From: a virus
Direction: 5' to 3' (one strand)
Length of the DNA stretch: 44,896 nt
IMG/VR virus record: IMGVR_UViG_3300021478_000052
Location: 1-44,896 of that record
Shown one piece after another: positions 1-8,984 of the stretch. The notes under the pieces are model-generated. The model saw nothing but the letters and a program-made list of their open reading frames with translations, was not told the origin of the DNA and made no database searches. Position 1 is the stretch's first letter. Each line of letters opens with the position of its first letter. Both the position numbers and the translations under genes were made by a program.

Positions 1-68
1 ATGTCGGCAACCGAAAGGCCGAGCATCGTTTTAACCGTCGTGATGTAATCCGCGTTTAGCTTTATCAT
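1..68 (-). CDS. Small virion or tail-associated protein, N-terminal part (gene crosses the window ends)
   Basis: The start codon at 68 follows a strong ribosome site (AGGAAGGA), and the frame stays open to base 1. It begins MIKLNADYITTVKTMLGL. Continuing from base 1 to base 44896 on the same strand keeps the frame and reaches a stop at 44728, giving 78 residues. I therefore read this as the first 22 codons of one gene split by the arbitrary cut of a circular genome. It lies between the tail fibre and the endolysin, a place where small tail-fibre-associated proteins are often found. I do not recognise the family. There is no signal peptide, membrane segment or cysteine motif. Confidence 0.8.
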   Translation of the reverse strand, partial: MIKLNADYITTVKTMLGLSVAD

Positions 69-83
69 TCGGAAAATCCTTCC

Positions 84-2843
84 TCAGTGAACTACGCAAA
101 CCGGGTCGGGGTCGGCTCCGGTCCGGTACAAATCGCCCGCCGACAAGCCGCCCGCAATCGCCGCCGCGTTGTTGGCGTACACGGCGAGGCCTGTAACTTT
201 CAAATTTGCGAGGGTCAATTTCCCCGAAGCGTTCGCGGCGGTTCCGTTGCCGATGGCGAGGGAATTCGCGGCGAGGCGGGTAAACGCGACATCAAGAGTG
301 TTCGCGCCCGGACTGCCCCAACCGACAATATAATCCGTCGTCAGATATGTAACGCGGGAGTTTAGGTTGCTGCGGAGAATCGCCGACCCGCCGAACGCAA
401 AATCCAAAACGGAGTTGCTTGCAAATCCGATGGTCGCGCCACCTGTACCGCCCGCCGATTGAATCACACTCTCCGTATTAGTGGCAGCAATGAGCGCCGC
501 ACATTTCAGAGTTCCGCTCGCGTCCGCCGCCGTTCCATTTCCGATGGCGAGCACACCCGCAGCGGTGCGCGAGATACCGGTGTCAACTGAACTGCCGAAT
601 GCAATCAAGTTGAAATCGGGAGTGATGCGAATTCCAAGAGCGGCCCCGCTGAAATTGGTGAACCTATTCGTACCGACTGTTAGTGTAGTGTCCGACGGAC
701 TAGCGATTGTCAGCACGTTCGACGCTAAGGACAATGCGGCAATAGTACTTGCGGTAGATTGACAAAGAGTCAGTATCCCCTTCTGAGAACTGGGAACCCC
801 TAGAGCGACCGAAGCAACACCTGTGCTCCCCGCGTGTGCAATGGTCAACGTGCTAATACCGTTCAAGCCCGCCGCCAAGGAAGTTTGCAACGTCCAAGTG
901 TCCGCCGCTGAAACCGCGCCCGTCGCCCAATAGTTTGCAGAAAGGGTAAGCAGGGGCGAGGCGTTCGTCGAACTCACGGTTGCGACCGTCCCGTTCGTCA
1001 TCGACAACGCGCCGAGTTTCAGACTGCCGGTAAAGTCGCCCGCCGTTCCGTTGCCGATGGCAAGGGATGCCGCGCCGAGGCGGGAAAGACCCGTGTCGGC
1101 GGCAGTCGCTACCGTCGTAGAACCAGACCATCCGAGCACTCTGTCACTACGTGCGGTTAGTCCGTAGTTCGTTGTCGAGCCAATCCAGAGTTGAGCAACT
1201 CCCGCCACACTCCACACGACACTTATGCTTCCTGCTATGTAGGAGAACCCCGTCGTAGCATCTGCAATGAACGACAGCGAAGGCGCTCCCGCCGAACCAT
1301 TTCCAACGATAAGATTCGGCGCACTTACCTTTGCCGCGCCCGTGCTTCCCGAGTGCCCAATGGTAAGCGTGCTCGGGCCGTTGGTCCCGTTCGTGAGGAT
1401 GCTTTGGAACGTCCACAAATCTTCCGCCGACGCGGAGCCGTTCCAGAATTGCCCGCTTAGGCTACTGATCGGGCTTGATTGTGCAACGGTTGAAGTCGCG
1501 AGCGTTGGGTTTTGCAGCTTTTCCGAACCCGTGTTTATCGGGTTCGCAAGGGGCGAGAGCAACGCTTCCGCCGCGATTGCGCGGGCTTTCTCGACAGCGA
1601 CCGCCGCGTCGTCGTAAGCCGTCGTCGCGAGCTTGGTCGAATTGTCGAGGGCCGCCGGGGTCGGCGCGGTCGGCGTCCCGGTGAGCGCGGGCGAGGCTTT
1701 CGGGGCGAGCAAGGCTTCCGCCGTCGTCGCTCGCGTCGTCTCAACCGCGATTGCTGTCGTTGTAGCCGCCGCTTGCGCCGTGACCGCCGCGTCCGTGTAA
1801 GCGGTCGTTCCGATTTTCGTCGAGTTGTCGAGGGCGGCGGGCGTTGGCGCAGTCGGCGTTCCGGTCAATGCCGGGGACGCCTTCGGGGCGAGCAACGCGT
1901 CGGCGGTTGCTCGTGCTGTTGCTTCCGCTGTGACCAACGCGGAAGCGGTCGCGAGGGTCGAAGCGTCGCCCGTGCTCCGCGCTGTTGCTTCCGCCGACAG
2001 CGACGACGTTAGGGTTCCGAGGTCCGACGTGAGGCTCGCGATGTCCGCTTCGGTTAGAACGATTGCGCCCGTCCGGCCCGCGACGCTTGTCACCGCTTCG
2101 TAATTGTCGATTTTGTCCCACACTGTACCGTCGAACAAAATCAAATCGCCGACGTTCCAAGGGCCGTTTCCGTCGATGACGGTCGCCCCGGCGGTCGCGA
2201 CCTTATAGAAAAATCCTTGGGTCCCGACGCCGTTCGCGAGCGCGGGCGAGTTTGTCGTCGCGTTCCATGTTCCCTGATACTGCAAAGCGCCCGCGATGCC
2301 CGGCGGAATTTGCGCGAGCGGAACGTGTCCGGTTCCATCCAGCGATGCGTAACCGCTTGCCGCGCCCTTGTTGGCGGTTTTCTCCGTCGCTGCCAGGTCG
2401 GTCGTGAGGCTCGCGACATCGGCCTCGGCGAGCGTGACCGCGCCGGAGCGCCCGGCGACACTCGTCACGAGCGACGCGGGGTTTATGAGAATCGCCCACG
2501 CGCCGGACGTGAACGCGTACGCGCCCGCGTCGGCTTGGGACCATGCGAGCCAACCTTCGGCGGGCGTGTGAAATTCCCAATAACCGAGCGGCGTCGCCGG
2601 GTCGTCGGTCGTCCAAACCGCGACCGCGTTCGCGTGCCCGCTCCAAGCGCCTGTCGGCGAGGGTCCGACGATATAGCGGTCGCCGTTCGCGGGCGAGCCG
2701 GGCGGCGCTGTCAGCGTCCGGCTTTTCACCATGAGCAGAACGAGGGCATCGACGGCGCGAAGCAATTTTCGGAACGCTACATCATGTTGGTCGCCTGTCG
2801 CCGCATTGATGAGTAACCCGAGATTTGGGCCGTTGCTGATCAT
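84..2843 (-). CDS. Tail fibre protein with DUF2793 domain and internal repeats
   Basis: This 919-residue protein is probably the host-contacting tail fibre. Start at 2843 is chosen because GGAGGT lies upstream and the ATG overlaps the TGA of the previous gene (ATGA). Residues about 1-130 resemble DUF2793: a short ANDQH-like segment, then TAPPGSPANGDRY and a GYWEFHTPAEGWLAW block. The middle holds repeats: two copies of SVAGR(S/T)GA..L.EAD.ASLT, two of LLAPKASPALTGTPTAPTPA, and several of LAIGNGTA...SG.L. These are collagen-like or beta-structured spacers common in fibres. The C-terminus (AAAIAGGLSAGDLYRTG...DPVCVVH) is a conserved fibre ending. It is the last large gene of the tail module. 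The receptor cannot be told from sequence. Confidence 0.88.
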   Translation of the reverse strand: MISNGPNLGLLINAATGDQHDVAFRKLLRAVDALVLLMVKSRTLTAPPGSPANGDRYIVGPSPTGAWSGHANAVAVWTTDDPATPLGYWEFHTPAEGWLAWSQADAGAYAFTSGAWAILINPASLVTSVAGRSGAVTLAEADVASLTTDLAATEKTANKGAASGYASLDGTGHVPLAQIPPGIAGALQYQGTWNATTNSPALANGVGTQGFFYKVATAGATVIDGNGPWNVGDLILFDGTVWDKIDNYEAVTSVAGRTGAIVLTEADIASLTSDLGTLTSSLSAEATARSTGDASTLATASALVTAEATARATADALLAPKASPALTGTPTAPTPAALDNSTKIGTTAYTDAAVTAQAAATTTAIAVETTRATTAEALLAPKASPALTGTPTAPTPAALDNSTKLATTAYDDAAVAVEKARAIAAEALLSPLANPINTGSEKLQNPTLATSTVAQSSPISSLSGQFWNGSASAEDLWTFQSILTNGTNGPSTLTIGHSGSTGAAKVSAPNLIVGNGSAGAPSLSFIADATTGFSYIAGSISVVWSVAGVAQLWIGSTTNYGLTARSDRVLGWSGSTTVATAADTGLSRLGAASLAIGNGTAGDFTGSLKLGALSMTNGTVATVSSTNASPLLTLSANYWATGAVSAADTWTLQTSLAAGLNGISTLTIAHAGSTGVASVALGVPSSQKGILTLCQSTASTIAALSLASNVLTIASPSDTTLTVGTNRFTNFSGAALGIRITPDFNLIAFGSSVDTGISRTAAGVLAIGNGTAADASGTLKCAALIAATNTESVIQSAGGTGGATIGFASNSVLDFAFGGSAILRSNLNSRVTYLTTDYIVGWGSPGANTLDVAFTRLAANSLAIGNGTAANASGKLTLANLKVTGLAVYANNAAAIAGGLSAGDLYRTGADPDPVCVVH

Positions 2844-5491
2844 CCTTGGAAACCTCCGAATTCCATTCCGAAACACATCCCGAAGCCGCTCATCCAAAAC
2901 GACAGCGTTCGGGTTCTACCAACGAGCGCCCCATTAACGGGCTTGATTGTGAACACGACCGGACCCGTCTGGGTCGCCGCGAGCCTGGCCGCGAGCGTGA
3001 ACGCGTATGCGTTGCCCACTTGCGCGGCGAGGTTCACGATGAGAACGCCGCCGATTGTGACCGTAAGCGTGTAGTTGCCCTCGATGCCGCCGGGGAAACT
3101 GGGGTCGTCCTGGCGGATGATGCTTTGCCCCTGGTTCACGCGATGACGGTCGAGCCAAGAAAAATCAGCGTCGCCGAGAATCGAAACCGGATACCAAACC
3201 CCATTAACGAGCACGTCGCCCGGCGGGTAAGGCAATTGCGCCCGGCTTACAGTCGTCAGACTCACGCTCGCGACTTGCGACGGATCGGTCGTTCCGTACG
3301 AATTCGAGGGGAGCGCCTTCGCCGTGACGGTCACGTCCGCCGGGTACGTCGCGGGTTGGACGTACGCCGCGCCGTCGCCGAAGAACCAAACCAACGCGCC
3401 AGGCGCATGGTCGCCGGGAAGCGTGTCGAACAATCCGCGAGCGATGCCCACGACCGAATACGAGCCGTCGAGGTTCTCCGTCATCGCCGTAAAACGCATA
3501 ACCTCGTCGTCAATGAGGAAAAGATTCGAAGCGATGGCGTCGAGGTCCACGCCGGACGCCAGGACGAACCCGGTCGAATCTTCCGGCCCGGCCTTCGCGT
3601 GATAGGCGTCGCGGAGGTAACCGAGCGGGACGAACGCCTCGTCCTCATTCGTGAGCGCGAGGGGGCCGCCTGTCGAGGAATCGATGTCGCAATCGAGCGA
3701 GAGGCCGTCGCCTCGGGCCGCGAGCATGGCGACAAAACGCTGCGGCGAGCCGAGCAGCGCATAAGGCACTTCCATTAACGCCTCGGCCAGGGGCGCGGGC
3801 GGCGGGCCCGTCGGAGTCGGGTTGCTCCATCCCCCGCCGGAGAATGGCGGCGTGTACGCCGGGGACGCCATTCCGAACGCGTCCTCGATGGCGGTAATTT
3901 CGATTTCGCCTTTGGTCAGTTCGCCGTAGTTGATGCCAGCAATCCGGTAGGGAACGAGAGAGAACCCGAGCGCCGCATTCGAAAACCCGAACACGCCGCC
4001 GGTTCGGAAGTTCCAAGCCTTGCGCGTGGTTTTCAGACGGACCCGCCCGAACGGGTACGAGTGCGCCTTGAGTTCCCGCGCCGCGATGATTTGCGCGATG
4101 TTCTGATTCGACAACCCGAGAAAATCTTGCGTGTCGCTCGCGAGTTGCCCGCGAACCGCATAGTTTGCCGTTTCCTGCGCTTGAGCTGACCGGGGCGTGA
4201 AATTGAGAGAGCGGTCGCAAAATTTAACTTTGATTTCGTTCAGAGTCTCGTCCCATGTGATGCGCGAGAACTCCGGCGGTTCGAGACAATCGTCGTCGCC
4301 GATTTCGACGAGCGTCGTCGGGTCGTAATCGTCGCGGATAAGTTTCAGCGTCCAAAGGCCCGTCGCGGGGTCGGTATAGAGAACACCCGAGATGTGCCGG
4401 AGCACGTCCGAAAGAAACGAATCCGCGCTCCCTATCGTGTCGATTTGCAACGACATTCCCAAGCCTTCGAGCGCCAGAGTTGCCGCCGCCGCGATGAATG
4501 CGGCGGAATCGAAGCGAGCCGAGGGGATGCCGAGGCCATAGCGAACGCTAGTCATCATGTCGTAAATGATCCAGGCCGGGTTCGCATCGCCGCCGATGTC
4601 GCCGTTCCCTTGCGCGAGCGGGTCCGGGCAACGCTTGACGACGAACGCGAGCGGCGGGACTTGGTTCGACGTGCCGATATAGATTTGCGTGCAAACCGCG
4701 TGACAGTATCCGGCATAGGACGGGACGACGGACGCGCCCGGCAACTTCCCCAAGAGGTACGGGCAAGCGGGTTGCGTCTCGGTTCCGAGGTAAACCATCA
4801 CCAGGCCCGCCATCCCGCCGCCGCCTTTGTCGCCGCCGAACAGGTTCAACGCGTCCAAATAGACTTCCCAAATATCGTCTCCCACTGACGTCGGATGGTC
4901 GTAGTTGACCGCCTTGTCCTGCGCAAAAATCGCGGAGGGCGTCGAGACTGTAAACGAGAACTGATCGCCCGGAGCAAAGGGCGTCGTCGGTCCCGCGACG
5001 ATGAGCAGCGTCGTTACATACGCGGACGAGTAAGGCGTGCCGACGACGGCGACCCCGCCAGAAACGGGGAGCGCATCGGCGGGACGCTGCGTTGTTACGT
5101 TGAAGTGCGTCGCGTCAGTCGCGATGAGGACGACCGTAAAAGGGTCGGGGCCTGGCGTCGCCGTGCATTCGGAGATGTATCCGTCCCCTGCGCACTTCCC
5201 GACCATTCCGGAAATCGACCCGAGTTCGGCGAGCGAATCGACCGGGCCATGGCAAAGCATTAAATCCATGCCGATGTAATACCTGTACCCGACGGTCGTC
5301 TTAAACCCGACCGTCAACCAACCGCCATGCTTGAGCGGGGTCACGCGGAGGTCGCCGTACCAAACGACGTTCGGGGCCGCAAGTTTTACCGTCCCAAAAA
5401 CAACGGGAATGATCCTTCCTTCCTCTGCAGTGGGGAGCGTGAAATCGCCGAGTCCCGACGCGAGACTCTTCGCCTTTGAGGCGAGGTACAT
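2840..5491 (-). CDS. Tail tip / central fibre protein (lambda gpJ-like baseplate hub)
   Basis: A protein of at least 883 residues with the features of tail-tip proteins that close the distal end of siphophage tails. The motif IPVVFGTVKLAAPNVVWYGDL near the N-terminus is typical of this class (IPVVFGT followed by a W-x-DL). It is followed by beta-rich domains with GLGIPSARFD and an MRFTAMTENLDGSYSVVGIARG segment. It lies just before the fibre gene and just after a BR0599-type gene, the usual order. Start: ATG at 5491 has no ribosome site. The frame is open further upstream to a TGA at 5549-5551 and encodes a hydrophobic helix (FLWILVQLAAYIASTVLTM) like that seen at the start of many relatives, but without ATG, GTG or TTG. 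The true start may be CTG at 5533. Confidence 0.85.
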   Translation of the reverse strand: MYLASKAKSLASGLGDFTLPTAEEGRIIPVVFGTVKLAAPNVVWYGDLRVTPLKHGGWLTVGFKTTVGYRYYIGMDLMLCHGPVDSLAELGSISGMVGKCAGDGYISECTATPGPDPFTVVLIATDATHFNVTTQRPADALPVSGGVAVVGTPYSSAYVTTLLIVAGPTTPFAPGDQFSFTVSTPSAIFAQDKAVNYDHPTSVGDDIWEVYLDALNLFGGDKGGGGMAGLVMVYLGTETQPACPYLLGKLPGASVVPSYAGYCHAVCTQIYIGTSNQVPPLAFVVKRCPDPLAQGNGDIGGDANPAWIIYDMMTSVRYGLGIPSARFDSAAFIAAAATLALEGLGMSLQIDTIGSADSFLSDVLRHISGVLYTDPATGLWTLKLIRDDYDPTTLVEIGDDDCLEPPEFSRITWDETLNEIKVKFCDRSLNFTPRSAQAQETANYAVRGQLASDTQDFLGLSNQNIAQIIAARELKAHSYPFGRVRLKTTRKAWNFRTGGVFGFSNAALGFSLVPYRIAGINYGELTKGEIEITAIEDAFGMASPAYTPPFSGGGWSNPTPTGPPPAPLAEALMEVPYALLGSPQRFVAMLAARGDGLSLDCDIDSSTGGPLALTNEDEAFVPLGYLRDAYHAKAGPEDSTGFVLASGVDLDAIASNLFLIDDEVMRFTAMTENLDGSYSVVGIARGLFDTLPGDHAPGALVWFFGDGAAYVQPATYPADVTVTAKALPSNSYGTTDPSQVASVSLTTVSRAQLPYPPGDVLVNGVWYPVSILGDADFSWLDRHRVNQGQSIIRQDDPSFPGGIEGNYTLTVTIGGVLIVNLAAQVGNAYAFTLAARLAATQTGPVVFTIKPVNGALVGRTRTLSFWMSGFGMCFGMEFGGFQG

Positions 5492-5567
5492 CGTGAGGAC
5501 GGTCGAAGCTATGTAAGCCGCGAGTTGTACCAGTATCCAGAGGAAGACTCACCCGCCCACGCCGCCC

Positions 5568-6359
5568 CTATGTAAACGGCGTTGCAAAAGGATTTTTGTC
5601 GGGAATCCATTGGAACCCGGCGAAGTTTGCCGGGTTGTTGAATTTCGAAACGCATGTTCCGAAATCCCTCATGCATCCCGCGTACGCCGTCAACTCCGAG
5701 CCGACGGCAAGGCCCGGAACCGGGGCCATGAGCGTCAAGACTCCCCCGATTTGCAAGAGAATCATTCGGCGCTGTAATCCGAATTCGACGTATCCAGCGT
5801 TGAACCACCCGTCAGGCTTCGCGGCGCACGCGGGGACCGTGATCAGGTTCCCGGCAATGGCGGTCGCGCTCCCCGGCACGGCGAACAATTCTTTCGCGAC
5901 CTTGCAACCCGCATCAAACAGGAAATGGTTGCATTGCGTTTGGAACTGTTGTGAGGGGACAAGGTACTTCAGCACGTCGCTTTCCGGCATCGCCGTGAGT
6001 TCCGCGAAGTCCCCGAAGTTCGCCACCAGGACCCGGCCCGTGAAGATGACTGCGAACTCGCCGTCCGCGCCGTGCGTTCGGTAGATGACAACCGACATCG
6101 GAGTGTCGGGGATGTAGCTTTTGAACAATTGCGCGACCGGGTTCGTGAGAGGAAGCGTGATTTTGATTTGTCCGGCCTTCGCCTCGCCGGATTGCTGGAC
6201 GGCGGTCCGTTGCATGGTTTCAATCGCGAACGTTTCCCCCAGGTGCACGACGGCCTGGTCGCCCGAGGTGTAGAACCAACCTGCATCCTCGGTTTGAAAC
6301 GCGTATAGCTCGACAGGCTGCCCGGCGTTGCCGCTGGTTTCCCGCAACGCGTATGTCAT
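5568..6359 (-). CDS. Tail protein of the BR0599 / DUF2163 family
   Basis: This 263-residue protein matches the phage BR0599 family, found next to tail-tip genes in siphophages and gene transfer agents. The N-terminal half carries IYRTHGADGEFAVIFTGRVL and a DVLKYLVPSQQFQTQCNHFLFDAGCK segment with paired cysteines. The C-terminus has the family signature C..DF..C..KFNNP.NF.GFQWIPDKNPF. Relatives bind iron or zinc through these cysteines and sit in the tail-tip complex. Start at 6359 (not further upstream) is set by GGGAGGT and an ATGA overlap with the preceding gene. A gap of about 75 bases separates it from the annotated start of the tail-tip gene. Confidence 0.85.
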   Translation of the reverse strand: MTYALRETSGNAGQPVELYAFQTEDAGWFYTSGDQAVVHLGETFAIETMQRTAVQQSGEAKAGQIKITLPLTNPVAQLFKSYIPDTPMSVVIYRTHGADGEFAVIFTGRVLVANFGDFAELTAMPESDVLKYLVPSQQFQTQCNHFLFDAGCKVAKELFAVPGSATAIAGNLITVPACAAKPDGWFNAGYVEFGLQRRMILLQIGGVLTLMAPVPGLAVGSELTAYAGCMRDFGTCVSKFNNPANFAGFQWIPDKNPFATPFT

Positions 6360-6979
6360 GCCGGGACCTCCCTCGGTAGACTCACGAACGACAGAACCCC
6401 GCTCGCGACCTCGGTCGTCTGCCAAACGCACTCACCCGCGTCATCTGTCGCGAGCCGGGCGAAGGTTAAAAAGGAAATCAGGACCGACGCGTCGACGACG
6501 TTCCCGTCAAGCGGAGTTTCCAGCGTGAGCGATTCGAAGGGCCCACCGTCCCATGTGGCGTCGACGATGCGATGGAAATATTTCGCGGAGCCGTCCAGCA
6601 TCATGATCGCGATGTCGCGCCGGGCGAGGTTCCAGAATGAAAAGCGCGAATACCCGCACGCTTTGATTTCAAGGACGGACGCGCCCGCCGCGGCCGGAGC
6701 GTACAAGCGGAAATCGGCTTGCCAGGTCGGCAACCAAAAACCAACGAGCCGCCCTTTGCACGAGGCCAGGAACGCCCGGAACGCGAGGACCTCGGACCGC
6801 TGTTCGAACAGGTACGCAAGCGCATCCATCTCGAGGGTGGTCACACCGCTCCGGTCAATGACGGTTTCTTTCCCCGGACCGGGGTCGAGTTTTTGCAGCG
6901 ACCGCCGGAACGAATCTTTCGGATCCGCGATGGCGTTTGGCTCCGCGTCCCACACGGTCGCGCTTCGATACGTCGTCAT
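6356..6979 (-). CDS. Tail-tip assembly protein, probably upstream partner of BR0599
   Basis: A 207-residue soluble protein starting MTTYRSATVWDAEPN. It contains an AFLASCKGRLVGFWLPTWQADF segment and ends in a beta-rich stretch with ISFLTFARLATDD. Its place directly before the BR0599-type gene, linked by ATGA overlaps at both ends, is that of the DUF2460-like tail protein in many siphophages, but the sequence resemblance I can see is weak. It may form part of the distal tail or hub ring. I assign the role from gene order more than from motifs. Confidence 0.68.
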   Translation of the reverse strand: MTTYRSATVWDAEPNAIADPKDSFRRSLQKLDPGPGKETVIDRSGVTTLEMDALAYLFEQRSEVLAFRAFLASCKGRLVGFWLPTWQADFRLYAPAAAGASVLEIKACGYSRFSFWNLARRDIAIMMLDGSAKYFHRIVDATWDGGPFESLTLETPLDGNVVDASVLISFLTFARLATDDAGECVWQTTEVASGVLSFVSLPREVPA

Positions 6980-8025
6980 ACGACCTCAACCTCGAACACG
7001 ACCTCGGCCTCGACGGTTTCTTGGTTCTTGCGCAGCAGGTCCACTTTGTCGGCGAGCCGCCCGCGCCGGATCGGGACGACCCACGTCCGCCCGTCGGCGG
7101 CCCAGGCGTTTTGCAGCAAGCCGGAAAGCGACGCGCCCCCGACGACGAGCGCCGCGAGGGTCACAACTTCGACCGTGAGCGCGTCCCGCCATAGGACCGC
7201 GTATCCGCCTGGTGCAAACTCGCGCTCGCTCCAATCGAAGGAAATCGCGGCGTCGCCCGGCTCGACAGGGAGCAACAAGGGTTGCTTGTCGGGCCAAAAC
7301 GGAACCCCGAAAAGGTACTGTTGCCATGCCAGCAGCAAGCCCTCAAGGAATGCCGTTTCCCGGCCCGTGGGCAAGACTTTGAACTTTACGCGGGATCTTG
7401 GGAGGGTCCGCAATTGGACGCGCTGTTCGGCGTCCGTGAGGCCCTTCAGCACATCCGTTAACCAGACTTGGGGCGTCTCTGAGATTCCCGCGTCCCAATC
7501 CGCCTCGATGGAGAAAACCGCGAGCCGTTGCCCGAGGGCGACGAGCGTCGTCCCATCGAAGCCGGAAAACACGAAATCAAACGACTCGTCGATGACGGGG
7601 TCGCCCGCACCAGGGAACGTGAGAATCGCGGCGACGACCGACATCGCCGGGATGCCGACCGGGAACACGAAAGCCGGAACGACCGCCGACCCTGGTCCCG
7701 ATACCGTGATGCCGGACATAACCCGCGCGACAGCCCGGAACGTGTTCCGAATATCGACTTCGACTTCCTGTTGCGTAAAGACGCTGCCCAAGTTCGCGAC
7801 GCTCGGGGTAATGAGAATGCGCTCGAAGATGCGCCCGCCGATCTGTTCCTCGACCCATCCCGCCGAGTTGCGCCGAGCTGGTGCCGCAGGACTCCCTACC
7901 GCTCCGGAGCCGGATCGAGCGTTCCGAAGCCTCGCGAGCGCGGAGCCGGCCGCGGGCGTGAACCCGTGCGCCGTGTCGCTCGCGCTCATCCGCGAGAACG
8001 TTTCGAGATTGCCGTCCGTGTTCAT
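6976..8025 (-). CDS. Virion tail protein, unknown family
   Basis: A 349-residue protein. Residues 1-65 are rich in Ala, Gly and Ser and look disordered. From about residue 66 a beta-rich region begins (RIFERILITPSVANLG, then VEVDIRNTFRA), like the Ig-like repeats of tail proteins whose members contain LGNV-type and VEVWNA-type motifs. The C-terminus ends in EVEVV. Both ends overlap neighbours by ATGA. It lies between two other virion-like genes and the distal-tail genes, so a structural part of the tail tube end or tip is likely. No enzyme motif is visible. Confidence 0.6.
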   Translation of the reverse strand: MNTDGNLETFSRMSASDTAHGFTPAAGSALARLRNARSGSGAVGSPAAPARRNSAGWVEEQIGGRIFERILITPSVANLGSVFTQQEVEVDIRNTFRAVARVMSGITVSGPGSAVVPAFVFPVGIPAMSVVAAILTFPGAGDPVIDESFDFVFSGFDGTTLVALGQRLAVFSIEADWDAGISETPQVWLTDVLKGLTDAEQRVQLRTLPRSRVKFKVLPTGRETAFLEGLLLAWQQYLFGVPFWPDKQPLLLPVEPGDAAISFDWSEREFAPGGYAVLWRDALTVEVVTLAALVVGGASLSGLLQNAWAADGRTWVVPIRRGRLADKVDLLRKNQETVEAEVVFEVEVV

Positions 8026-8978
8026 ACTTTCTTAATTGCGTACCCGTATCCGTATCCAGGGAAAAGAACGTAATTGTCCGCACCGATGGAGAAAGTCCCC
8101 GCCGGGCCGAACCCATGCCCGACAGCGTTTGTTAAAAAGACGTTGGGAACCGAACCGAGCAGCGACGAGCCGCCCGCATCCCTCGCCGCGTAAATATCGA
8201 CCGGGACGAGCACGGCCTGCGAGTTGAGCAGCGACGGCGCGAGCCGGGCGTAACCTACCGCCCAGTCCGGGACATCGGTCGGCGGTCCCGCCGCCCCAAA
8301 TCCGGTGTAACAAATCTTTCCGGTCACGTTTTGCGCGGAGAGCGCACACCCGAGCCATTTCGAAACGAACGCATCCACGTCGGCGCGAACAAAACCGGTC
8401 GGCAATCCATTGACGCTAAAAGGACAATCGCCGAAGACGTTCGGGGTTGCGTCGTCCGTTTGGATTCCCGTGCGGTAGGTCTGGGCGAAAAAATACCGCC
8501 CGTCGCTCCATGCTCCCGCCTTCGCGAGCGCCGGACCCCAACCGAAGGCCGAGAAATTGAGCGACCGCCGTTCCAGCACGACGACAACGTTGTCGCTCGC
8601 GTCGGAGAATGCAAAAAAGCGCCCGTAAGGGGTTGGGAAATTAAGCGTCGACACGGCGACCATCGCCCGCATGGGCCGCACATCGTGCGGGCCGCCGGGT
8701 TGCGTCAAATAACTTTGGGCGGCGTCGTAGCTGTCGGATAGATACAGGAACAACCCATTGCAACCGATGACCGCATAGTCGGGAACCAAGTCACCGTCGC
8801 CGATGGCGGTTTGCAGATTCACATACACCGCGCCCTTGGATAAGTGCGCCCGCTTGCCCCCGGCGTTGCCGTTCACGGTCGGAACCATGTTCACGGTCCA
8901 ACCCAACCCCGCGAGCCAGGTCACGAGTTGCCCCACCAGGTCAATAATGTCGGTCGTCGTTCCCTGCAAAAATGCCAT
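8022..8978 (-). CDS. Virion structural protein, probably tail
   Basis: A 318-residue protein starting MAFLQGTTTDIIDLVGQL, with a good ribosome site (GAGGTTCT) six bases before the ATG. The N-terminal segment (LVGQLVTWLAGLGWTVN) resembles the opening of phage proteins that form part of the distal tail. The rest is beta-rich with many aromatic and glycine residues and no catalytic motif. It is similar in layout to the gene just upstream (8985-10124): both have a conserved helical start and an FF or YW core. Function assigned by position between tape measure and tip genes. Confidence 0.6.
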   Translation of the reverse strand: MAFLQGTTTDIIDLVGQLVTWLAGLGWTVNMVPTVNGNAGGKRAHLSKGAVYVNLQTAIGDGDLVPDYAVIGCNGLFLYLSDSYDAAQSYLTQPGGPHDVRPMRAMVAVSTLNFPTPYGRFFAFSDASDNVVVVLERRSLNFSAFGWGPALAKAGAWSDGRYFFAQTYRTGIQTDDATPNVFGDCPFSVNGLPTGFVRADVDAFVSKWLGCALSAQNVTGKICYTGFGAAGPPTDVPDWAVGYARLAPSLLNSQAVLVPVDIYAARDAGGSSLLGSVPNVFLTNAVGHGFGPAGTFSIGADNYVLFPGYGYGYAIKKV

Positions 8979-8984
8979 AGAACC

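Noticed and set aside
6719-8035. Long plus-strand open frame of 438 codons
   Set aside because: It lies opposite two tail genes with clear ribosome sites and overlaps, is very rich in Arg/Ser/Pro, and shows no domain.
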